Positions 1 through 5,442 of a stretch of DNA of 6,752 nt are shown in pieces. Below the pieces are notes generated by a model. The model made no database searches, was not told the origin of the DNA, and saw only the letters and a list, made by a program, of their open reading frames with translations. The translations under genes and the position numbers were made by a program. This DNA comes from Methanocorpusculum sp. (lineage in GTDB: Archaea; Halobacteriota; Methanomicrobia; Methanomicrobiales; Methanocorpusculaceae). The stretch spans positions 1-6,752 of the forward strand of contig DALTVZ010000066.1 of assembly GCA_029987315.1 (NCBI GenBank). Reading direction: 5' to 3'. The stretch's first letter is position 1, and each line of letters starts with the position of its first letter.

Positions 1-15
1 ACAATAAAACAAAAG

Positions 16-37
16 AAAAACCGGCACGCCGGTTTTT
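16..37. terminator. Perfect A5-stem-T5 palindrome, possible terminator or head hairpin of the left element
   Basis: AAAAACCGGC and GCCGGTTTTT are perfect reverse complements separated by two bases, so this folds as a GC-rich hairpin flanked by A5 and T5. It would read as an intrinsic-terminator-like structure on either strand, perhaps for a gene left of the window. Alternatively it is the head hairpin of the structured element that follows, because the related right-flank copies also have a GC hairpin immediately before their GACAG/GAAAG motif. The palindrome is seen directly; the role is inferred. Confidence 0.45.
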
Positions 38-117
38 CCGACAGCATTTTTCAAGAGAGGGTGCGATTCTGCGTAGGCGATAAGCCGGAGCAGAGCACCC
101 GAACGCAAGAAAAATGC

Positions 118-147
118 GATTCGCGTTAATTCGCGGAGATTCGCGTT
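118..147 (+). repeat. Three tandem 10-bp GATTCGCG-type units
   Basis: Units GATTCGCGTT, AATTCGCGGA and GATTCGCGTT lie back to back, so ATTCGCG recurs at 119, 129 and 139 with an exact 10-base period, close to one DNA helical turn. A fourth ATTCGCG is at 199. The same word in reverse complement, CGCGAAT, occurs at 6509 and 6519, again 10 bases apart. A protein-binding array or part of a structured RNA tail are both possible. Confidence 0.7.
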
Positions 148-155
148 TCTTTTTT
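146..155 (+). terminator. T-rich run after the left structured element
   Basis: TTTCTTTTTT directly follows the last decamer unit. Archaeal RNA polymerase can terminate at oligo-T on the non-template strand, so this could be the 3' end of a transcript covering the left element. The equivalent position of the right minus-strand copy also carries a T-rich run (TTTTATTTTTT, reverse complement of 6497-6507). Confidence 0.35.
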
Positions 156-197
156 AATAAATTCACACACTCCCAACCAACATCTCACCATATCAGA

Positions 198-244
198 GAT
201 TCGCGGTTAACTATCTCATGCGTCTACACTTATTCAGTACACCT
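198..244 (+). repeat. Tail repeat, left copy (matches 6470-6516 in reverse complement)
   Basis: The blocks GATTCGCGGTT (198-208), CGTCTACAC (221-229) and GTACACCT (237-244) occur with identical spacing in the reverse complement of 6470-6516. By hand I count about 35 identities over 47 ungapped bases. It lies 50 bases past the decamer array here but abuts the decamers in the right copy. Function unknown. Confidence 0.6.
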
Positions 245-512
245 TTCATTTTAGAGATCTCCGTTTCACCCTCGCACATCCGAATTTATCACTTATTCAC
301 AATGACAGAGCAACGGTTGATTCTGTCCATGAACGAAGAAATTCTCTGTCGATCCAATATATTTTTTCCAACAAATTAACATTTAGACCGGGCAGATCCC
401 TCAGTTCGTTTTCCCTTCACCCCAACAATTAAACCCTTTCCCTACCAATAGTATTATACCTTACATAAACCCGCCCCACGCTTCACTGGTCTGGCGGACA
501 AAAACGGTTAAG
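245..512. other. Intergenic stretch without a recognisable gene
   Basis: No coding region is supported on either strand. Minor structure: GACAGAG (304-310) and CTCTGTC (344-350) form a weak inverted repeat, and a nearer TCTGTC (322-327) could also pair with 304-309. CACTTATTCA at 227-236 recurs at 290-299. A TATA-like TATTATAC lies at 452-459 and is a candidate distal promoter for the downstream operon, but nothing decides this. Confidence 0.5.
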
Positions 513-537
513 ATGGGGAATCTGGAAATCTCCCCAT
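513..537. promoter_or_regulatory. Inverted repeat next to the operon TATA box, possible operator
   Basis: ATGGGGA (513-519) and TCCCCAT (531-537) are perfect reverse complements separated by 11 bases. The repeat sits immediately upstream of the TATA-like tract at 538-546. A 7-11-7 palindrome in this place suits a dimeric transcription factor site. It could instead be a hairpin in the leader if transcription starts further upstream. The palindrome is seen; the role is inferred. Confidence 0.4.
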
Positions 538-546
538 TATATATAA
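536..546 (+). promoter_or_regulatory. Candidate TATA box of the isoprenoid operon
   Basis: ATTATATATAA is the best archaeal TATA-like tract ahead of the operon. An archaeal start site lies roughly 25 bases downstream of the box, predicting transcription from about 565-570. That is inside the open reading frame counted from ATG 547 but upstream of GTG 592, which bears on the start of the first gene. No clear purine-rich BRE precedes it: the bases upstream are CTCCCC. Confidence 0.45.
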
Positions 547-1386
547 ATGATATCAAAAATACCGGCAGAACCCAAGACTACGGAACAGTCTGTGAGGTTC
601 TCAACACTTTCGGGTAGATTCTATCCAAAAAATGAGCATGAACTCAGCGCACTTCTGCTCTCCCTTTTTGCATCTACGGTGACGTCTGTTTCTAATCCTT
701 ACGGGATCCTCGTACCTCACGCGGGCTTTGTGTATTCGGGAAAAACGGCAGCATGCGGATATGCAAAAATATCTCCGGATTTTGCCGGCACCTTCGTTGT
801 GATTGGACCAAGCCACGCAGGGGTCAAGACCTCCACCTCGGATATGATCTGGGAGACCCCTCTTGGCAATATTTCCCCGGATCTGGCGTTCGTCGAAGCT
901 CTTCGTGAACATATCCCTGTCCGAAACGATCTGATATCAGTAGAGGAAAACTCTCTCGAGGTCCAAATGCCCTTCATTCGGTATCGGTTCCCAAAAGCCA
1001 AGATCGTTCCGATCTTGATGGGCGACCAGTCACCAAAAGGTGCAAGCGAGGTCGCACACGCAGTTTTATCCGCTGCAAAGAGATCAGGGGTCCGTCCGAT
1101 CGTGATCGCTTCTGGTGACGGTTCGCATTATGTTCCGGCCAAGGTCGCCACAGAAAAAGATCTGACCGTTCTCGCGGCCCTACAAGATCTTGACACCACC
1201 GCCTTTTATTCAGCACTTTCCAAACTCCGTCCCTCCATGTGCGGATACGGCTGTATTGCCGCAATGGCACAGATATGTGCCTCCTTTGGCGCAAAAGAAG
1301 CCCGTGTTTTGTTGTATGAAACATCGGGCGATGTCACCGGCGATCAGAGCGAGGTCGTAGGATATGCGGCAATGGAGTTGATCTGA
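547..1386 (+). CDS. MEMO1 family protein (AmmeMemoRadiSam system protein B)
   Basis: This is a MEMO-family protein, with a fold related to class III extradiol dioxygenases (LigB type). Its biochemical role in archaea is not established. Residue numbers are from ATG 547. Hallmarks are SGRFYP (22-27), VPHAG with His58, GPSHAG with His90, SLEVQMPF (136-143), SGDGSHY (Asp191, His194) and MCGYG with Cys232. His58, His90, Asp191, His194 and Cys232 correspond to the metal-site-like residues of human Memo. The usual EHSLE motif reads ENSLE, with Asn135 replacing His. The family normally begins a few residues before G-x-FYP, so GTG 592, giving 264 residues beginning with VRFSTLSG, is a strong alternative start. 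It also lies downstream of the predicted transcription start. There is no good Shine-Dalgarno site ahead of either start. It is the first gene of the operon, one base before mevalonate kinase; this linkage recurs in methanogens and suggests, without proving, a lipid-related job. Confidence 0.9.
   Translation: MISKIPAEPKTTEQSVRFSTLSGRFYPKNEHELSALLLSLFASTVTSVSNPYGILVPHAGFVYSGKTAACGYAKISPDFAGTFVVIGPSHAGVKTSTSDMIWETPLGNISPDLAFVEALREHIPVRNDLISVEENSLEVQMPFIRYRFPKAKIVPILMGDQSPKGASEVAHAVLSAAKRSGVRPIVIASGDGSHYVPAKVATEKDLTVLAALQDLDTTAFYSALSKLRPSMCGYGCIAAMAQICASFGAKEARVLLYETSGDVTGDQSEVVGYAAMELI
1374..1377 (+). promoter_or_regulatory. Ribosome binding site for mevalonate kinase
   Basis: GGAG lies inside the last codons of the MEMO gene, 10 bases before ATG 1388. 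With the following TTGAT it resembles the archaeal GGAGGTGAT sequence. It supports the 1388 start and translation coupled to the upstream gene. Confidence 0.55.
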
Positions 1387-1387
1387 G

Positions 1388-2260
1388 ATGGCAACGTGGA
1401 GCGCTCCCGGCAAAATCATTCTTTTTGGAGAACATGCGGTCGTTTACGGAAAACCAGCCATTGCTATGGCGATAAAACCCCGCGTTCAGGTCACCGTTCG
1501 GCATTCGAGGTACTTTCAGAAACCAAACTCCCCCTACATCTCTGAATGTTTTCGGATCGCCGATGTGAAGGGCAGTGTGTATGTCAGATCCCAGCTGCCA
1601 AGTGCCTCGGGTCTTGGCTCATCGGCCGCCGTTACGGTAGCGACGCTTTTTGCCATCAACGATGAGTTTGAACTTGGTTACGACCGGGAAGAGGTCGCGG
1701 ATCTTGCATTCGAGGTGGAAAAGATCACACAAGGAGGTCGTGCCAGTGCGACCGACACATATGTTTCGACATTTGGCGGTCTGGTCTTTATCCGCGGAAA
1801 TGAAAAACGCCGCCTTCTTCCTCCTCAGAATCTCTCGATCGTGATCGGAAACTCTCTCGTCTCCCACAACACCGGAGAGATGGTGGGAAAAGTTGCTGAA
1901 CTCAAACAGAATTCGCCGGTGATCGCAAATGGGATCATCGAGGCGATCGGAGGCATCACGATGGAAGCCATGCACAATCTCGAAAACCCTAAAGAGCTTG
2001 GCGTTCTGATGAACCGAAACCATGCTCTTCTCGATGCTCTTGGCGTGGGTCATCCGGCCTTGTCTCAGCTTGTTCTTGCTGCCCGAAATGCCGGGGCTTA
2101 CGGAGCAAAACTTTCCGGTGCCGGCGGAGGGGGATGTATCTGGGCGTTATGTTCGAAGGGTTCCCGCAATCGGGTCGCCGGAGCGATCGAAGACTGTGAT
2201 GCAAAACCCATAACCACCTCCATCGATACAGAAGGAGTACGGAGGGAAAAGGATGAATGA
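1388..2260 (+). CDS. mvk: Mevalonate kinase (GHMP kinase family)
   Basis: Phosphorylates mevalonate to mevalonate 5-phosphate with ATP in the cytoplasm, the first kinase step of the archaeal mevalonate route. All three GHMP kinase motifs are visible: substrate-binding APGKIILFGEHAVVYG (6-21), the phosphate-binding loop PSASGLGSSAA (71-81) and the C-terminal KLSGAGGGG (241-249). Asp123 in the ATD-TYVSTFGG segment is the expected catalytic base, and Glu111 lies in the conserved VEK. At 290 residues it is a typical archaeal mevalonate kinase and shorter than eukaryotic ones. The APGK-FGEH-YG signature favours mevalonate kinase over homoserine or galactokinase, and the neighbours confirm it. It starts one base after the MEMO stop and its last 8 bases overlap the next gene, so translation is probably coupled. 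No adjacent phosphomevalonate kinase or diphosphomevalonate decarboxylase is present. Confidence 0.96.
   Translation: MATWSAPGKIILFGEHAVVYGKPAIAMAIKPRVQVTVRHSRYFQKPNSPYISECFRIADVKGSVYVRSQLPSASGLGSSAAVTVATLFAINDEFELGYDREEVADLAFEVEKITQGGRASATDTYVSTFGGLVFIRGNEKRRLLPPQNLSIVIGNSLVSHNTGEMVGKVAELKQNSPVIANGIIEAIGGITMEAMHNLENPKELGVLMNRNHALLDALGVGHPALSQLVLAARNAGAYGAKLSGAGGGGCIWALCSKGSRNRVAGAIEDCDAKPITTSIDTEGVRREKDE
2241..2245 (+). promoter_or_regulatory. Ribosome binding site for isopentenyl phosphate kinase
   Basis: GGAGG lies 7 bases before ATG 2253, inside the end of mevalonate kinase. This strong site fixes the start at 2253 despite the 8-base overlap. A second GGAG is at 2233-2236. Confidence 0.7.
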
Positions 2261-3008
2261 GTTAGTGATCATCAAACTCGGCGGAAGCATCGTCACGAAA
2301 AAATCCGAGGATGGGGTCGTCGATTCAGCAAAGATCAGACTTCTCGCGGATCAGATCGCACCGTTTGCCGGAAAATTCCCTCTCATCATCGTGCATGGAG
2401 CAGGTTCATGTGGCCATCCTGAGGCAAAAGCCTATGATATCCCGGGCGGTGTGACGAAAGAAAACGCCGAGGGTATTTTTGTTACGCACGCTGCCGTTTC
2501 GGGGCTCAACCGTTCTGTGGTGACCTCGCTTCGTGAAGCAGGTGTTCCGGCTGTATCTCTTCATCCTTTCGGGTGCTGTCTTGCAGAAAACGGACGCCTC
2601 GTCTCTGCGGGGATCTCGCAGATCAAGGAGATGCTCGCACTTGGCATCGTCCCGGTCCTGCACGGGGATGTGGTCATGGATACCAAACGTGGTGCCTGTA
2701 TCATATCAGGAGACCAACTAGTTCCCTATCTCGCGGTAAAGCTCGGCGCAAAACGCGTGGGCATCGCGACCGATGTTGGCGGTGTTCTCTCGAACGGTGA
2801 GATCGTTCACGAGATCACCAGAGCAAGTGTTGGAAAGATCGACCTCGGTGGATCTTCGAGCACTGACATCACCGGCGGGATGCGTGGAAAGATCGATGAG
2901 CTCCTCCTCCTCGCCGACGAAGGGGTAGACTCCCATATATTTGCCGCCGACCGTGTGGCAGATTTTCTTTCTGGAAATAATTACGGCGGGACCCTGGTAA
3001 AGAAATGA
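2253..3008 (+). CDS. ipk: Isopentenyl phosphate kinase (amino acid kinase superfamily)
   Basis: Converts isopentenyl phosphate and ATP to isopentenyl diphosphate, the step specific to the archaeal alternative mevalonate pathway. The 251-residue protein has the amino acid kinase fold signatures: KLGGS (8-12) at the N-terminus, the glycine-rich HGAGSCGH loop (48-55), HGDVVMD (137-143), ISGDQ (151-155), TDVGGVL (173-179) and DITGGMRGK (205-213). His55 at the end of the GS-x-GH loop is the family residue that contacts the substrate phosphate and separates this enzyme from fosfomycin and glutamate kinases. Most relatives I recall have Phe in the GSFGH position where this protein has Cys53. The gene overlaps mevalonate kinase by 8 bases and the isomerase by 4 (ATGA), so the three are likely translated in a coupled way. 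Confidence 0.95.
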   Translation: MNELVIIKLGGSIVTKKSEDGVVDSAKIRLLADQIAPFAGKFPLIIVHGAGSCGHPEAKAYDIPGGVTKENAEGIFVTHAAVSGLNRSVVTSLREAGVPAVSLHPFGCCLAENGRLVSAGISQIKEMLALGIVPVLHGDVVMDTKRGACIISGDQLVPYLAVKLGAKRVGIATDVGGVLSNGEIVHEITRASVGKIDLGGSSSTDITGGMRGKIDELLLLADEGVDSHIFAADRVADFLSGNNYGGTLVKK

Positions 3009-4072
3009 CCCTGCACACACCTACATCATCAAGAAAACTGGATCATCTGCGTCTATGTAGTGAAACCGATGTGACCGCCGGCAGCGCAGGGTTCGAGGAC
3101 ATCATTTTAGTACACAATGCCTTACCAGAATGCGATCTTGATGCGATTGATTTCTCGGTCAACTTCCTTGGCAGAAAACTGTCCTCGCCGCTTTTCATCT
3201 CCGCGATGACCGGCGGCCACCCGGACACCGCTGAGGTGAACCGTGTTCTTGGCTCCGCAGCAGAAAAATACGGTCTTGCGATGGGAGTTGGTTCGCAGCG
3301 TGCTGCCCTGGAAAACCCTGACCTTGCTGAGAGTTTCAGCATCGTTCGAGACGCCGCACCCCATGCGTTCCTTTGCGGGAATCTTGGTGCGGTCCAGCTG
3401 GTCAGCCATGGTATGGACTGGGTCGATGCCGCGATCGAAATGATCGACGCCGATGCTTTGTGTATCCACCTGAATTTTCTTCAGGAAGCCGTTCAGCCGG
3501 AAGGCGATCATAATGCGACTTCATGCCTTGACGCCATCTCACGTGCATGTAAAGAATCACATGTTCCTATAATCGTAAAAGAGACCGGATGCGGTATTTC
3601 GTCAGAAGTTGCCGCCCGGCTTTTCGATGTCGGTGTCGCCGCGATCGATACCGGCGGATACGGCGGTACGTCGTGGGCGAAAATCGAGGGTGCCCGTGCA
3701 CATAAACGGGATGCTGCCGGTGATAAAACTCTGGTCGGATTAGGGAATTCTCTTATATCATGGGGAATACCTACCGCGGTCAGCGTTTTTGAGGTAGCGA
3801 AGGTGAGTAAAGGACCGGTCATTGCTACCGGCGGGTTGAAGACCGGTCTTGATATTGCAAAAGGCATCGCCCTTGGCGCAACGCTCGGAGGGATGGCTTT
3901 ATCACTTCTTGGCCCTGCGCTTTCCGGCGAGAAAGCCTTGGGATATGCAATAGAGACTATTCACACGGAACTCTCTGCAGCGATGTTCCTTTGCGGGGCA
4001 AACGATATCTCCACCCTATCTAAGGTGAGATATTACCTCTTAGGCAACGTCAGGCAGATGATTCGGACATAA
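3005..4072 (+). CDS. fni: Type 2 isopentenyl-diphosphate isomerase (FMN-dependent)
   Basis: Interconverts isopentenyl and dimethylallyl diphosphate using reduced FMN and magnesium in a TIM-barrel fold, unrelated to the type 1 enzyme. Motifs in order are RKLDHLRL (10-17, substrate-binding Arg/Lys/His), SAMTGG (66-71, FMN site), GVGSQRAAL (94-102), HLNFLQE-VQPEGD (155-168, with the catalytic-region Gln160 and Mg ligand Glu161), VKETG with Lys192, DTGGYGGTSW (215-224) and the phosphate-binding ATGGLKTGLDIAKG (274-287). The 355-residue length is normal. Its ATG overlaps the kinase stop as ATGA. Only a weak GGT (2996-2998) serves as ribosome binding site, so re-initiation from the upstream gene is likely. 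It supplies the allylic starter for the prenyl synthase at the end of the operon. Confidence 0.96.
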   Translation: MTLHTPTSSRKLDHLRLCSETDVTAGSAGFEDIILVHNALPECDLDAIDFSVNFLGRKLSSPLFISAMTGGHPDTAEVNRVLGSAAEKYGLAMGVGSQRAALENPDLAESFSIVRDAAPHAFLCGNLGAVQLVSHGMDWVDAAIEMIDADALCIHLNFLQEAVQPEGDHNATSCLDAISRACKESHVPIIVKETGCGISSEVAARLFDVGVAAIDTGGYGGTSWAKIEGARAHKRDAAGDKTLVGLGNSLISWGIPTAVSVFEVAKVSKGPVIATGGLKTGLDIAKGIALGATLGGMALSLLGPALSGEKALGYAIETIHTELSAAMFLCGANDISTLSKVRYYLLGNVRQMIRT

Positions 4073-4079
4073 AAAAATC

Positions 4080-4083
4080 AGGA
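4080..4083 (+). promoter_or_regulatory. Ribosome binding site for RNase J
   Basis: AGGA lies 7 bases before ATG 4091 in the only intergenic gap inside the operon longer than 10 bases (4073-4090). It supports the ATG start. The gap has no hairpin or T-tract, so it does not look like a terminator. Confidence 0.5.
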
Positions 4084-4090
4084 AAATATT

Positions 4091-5434
4091 ATGGTAGAAA
4101 TAGAAGTTATAGCCGTTGGCGGATACAATGAGGTCGGAAGAAACATGACCGCGGTCCGTGTCGGCAAAGAGATCGTCATTTTTGACATCGGACTATATCT
4201 GGACCCGATCACGGGCAACAACAATGTGGATATGGAGAATATGCACTCTCTGGATCTTATCCAGATGGGCGCAATTCCGGATGACACCGTCATGAACTCG
4301 GTCGAAGGGACCGTTAAAGCGATCGTTTGTACGCACGGTCACCTGGACCACATCGGTGCGATCCAGAAACTTGCGCACAGATATAACTGCCCGATCATCT
4401 CGACCCCCTACACAAACGAGCTGATCAAACAACAGATCGAAGGAGAACGCAAATTCTCGGTGATGAACAAGACCTTTGCCCTGAAAGCAGGCGGGAAATA
4501 CACCATCTCCCAGACTCTTACGTTAGAGTTCGTTCGTGTTCAACACAGTATAATCGATTCGATCATGGCAATTCTGCATACCCCGGACGGCGCTGTCGTA
4601 TATGCAAACGATTTCAAATTCGATATGACCCCGGTGATCGGCGAGCCCCCAGATCTTTCCCGCCTGCGTGAGATCGGCAAACAGGGCGTCAAAGTTCTGA
4701 TCGTCGAATCTCTGAACCTGAACGACCGTGGATACTCTCCCAGTGAACAGGTCGCCCGTCTTCGGGTCCGTGATGCGATCATGCGGTGTGAGGATGATAA
4801 AAATGCCATCATCGTCTCGACCTTTGCTTCGCAGATCGCGAGGATCAAGACCATCACCGAATGTGCCCGTGAGATCGACCGTATCCCGGTCCTTCTTGGA
4901 CGCAGTATGGAACGATACAACAGCACTGCGGAGATCTTAAAGCAGGTCGCCTTCCCGCAGGGAACGAGCATCTATGGAAACAGAAAGACCACCGACCGGA
5001 TGCTTCGCCGCGTTCTCAAAGAAGGCAAGGACAAGTTCCTTCTGGTAGCGACCGGTCACCAGGGTGAACCCGGATCCATGCTCTCTCGTATCGCATTGAA
5101 TGAGACCCCTCTTAAGATCGAGAAGGGAGATAAGGTCATGTTTTCGGCAAATATCATCCCGAATCCAAACAATTACGCCCAGCGTGCTGAGGTCGACCGC
5201 CTTCTGATACGTCAGGGTGCTCGTATCTTCGACGGTCTCCACGTGACCGGTCACGCCTATTATCAGGAGCATTATGATCTTGTCGCCATGCTGAACCCTG
5301 AGCATATCATCCCGTCCCACGCTCCGTTCAATATGAAAGGGGGCTATGTGACGCTTGCATCCGAGTTTGGATATGCACTGAACAAAGAGATCCACATCAT
5401 GCAGAACGGAGACCGTCTGGTTCTTCCTAAGTGA
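4091..5434 (+). CDS. Archaeal ribonuclease J (metallo-beta-lactamase / beta-CASP nuclease)
   Basis: A zinc-dependent RNA nuclease; euryarchaeal RNase J enzymes characterised so far are 5'-to-3' exoribonucleases. Metallo-beta-lactamase motifs are visible: FDIG with Asp32, THGHLDHIG (81-89, His82, His84, Asp86, His87), His152 in VQHS, Asp174 in YANDF and His410 in PSHAPF. The beta-CASP part is inserted between, with STFASQIARI (243-252), GHQGEPGSM (322-330) and VTGHAY with His388. The N-terminus IEVIAVGGYNEVGRNMTAV matches archaeal relatives and fixes the start. At 447 residues it lacks the extra C-terminal domain of bacterial RNase J. It sits between two isoprenoid genes in the same orientation, 18 bases after the isomerase, a linkage seen in other methanogens. 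Co-expression may be historical; a role in decay of this transcript is speculation. Confidence 0.95.
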   Translation: MVEIEVIAVGGYNEVGRNMTAVRVGKEIVIFDIGLYLDPITGNNNVDMENMHSLDLIQMGAIPDDTVMNSVEGTVKAIVCTHGHLDHIGAIQKLAHRYNCPIISTPYTNELIKQQIEGERKFSVMNKTFALKAGGKYTISQTLTLEFVRVQHSIIDSIMAILHTPDGAVVYANDFKFDMTPVIGEPPDLSRLREIGKQGVKVLIVESLNLNDRGYSPSEQVARLRVRDAIMRCEDDKNAIIVSTFASQIARIKTITECAREIDRIPVLLGRSMERYNSTAEILKQVAFPQGTSIYGNRKTTDRMLRRVLKEGKDKFLLVATGHQGEPGSMLSRIALNETPLKIEKGDKVMFSANIIPNPNNYAQRAEVDRLLIRQGARIFDGLHVTGHAYYQEHYDLVAMLNPEHIIPSHAPFNMKGGYVTLASEFGYALNKEIHIMQNGDRLVLPK

Positions 5435-5437
5435 GGT
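5433..5437 (+). promoter_or_regulatory. Ribosome binding site deciding the prenyl synthase start
   Basis: GAGGT overlaps the RNase J stop codon and lies 5 bases before ATG 5443. It would fall inside the coding sequence if GTG 5431 were the start, so it favours ATG 5443. Confidence 0.6.
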
Positions 5438-5442
5438 CAACT

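Larger units (their letters stand above)
38..155 (+). repeat. Left copy of a structured intergenic element (candidate small RNA)
   Basis: The unit opens with CCGACAGCATTT, nearly identical to CCGACAGGATTT at 6735-6746. GCATTTTTC (44-52) pairs with GAAAAATGC (109-117) to close a 74-nt fold. Inside, GGGTGC (59-64) pairs with GCACCC (95-100), TCTGC (68-72) with GCAGA (90-94), and GGC (76-78) with GCC (84-86) around a GATAA loop. The closing stem is followed directly by GATTCGCG repeats (118-147) and a T-rich run (146-155), the same order as the minus-strand element at 6485-6647. It lacks tRNA features such as a GTTCRANYC T-loop. It could be a small RNA gene, an untranslated-region element, or a miniature mobile repeat. 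I do not recognise the family. Confidence 0.5.

Noticed and set aside
44..117. A tRNA gene, suggested by the 74-nt length and closing stem
   Set aside because: There is no T-loop GTTCRANYC, no D-loop pattern, no anticodon arm in the right place, and the inner stems nest instead of forming a cloverleaf.
118..205. A CRISPR array, suggested by repeated GATTCGCG
   Set aside because: The units are only 10 bases, adjacent and without unique spacers of regular length, and no cas genes are nearby.
304..350. GACAGAG/CTCTGTC inverted repeat as a functional hairpin
   Set aside because: Only 7 bases pair across a 33-base loop, with a competing partner at 322-327; such short matches are expected by chance.
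601..1001. Minus-strand open frames inside the MEMO gene and similar frames under the other genes
   Set aside because: They lie opposite genes with full family motifs, show no recognisable domains, and have Arg/Ser/His-rich composition typical of shadow frames.
5431..5442. GTG 5431 as the prenyl synthase start
   Set aside because: It would place the GAGGT ribosome binding site inside the gene and overlap the RNase J stop; ATG 5443 is correctly spaced from that site.
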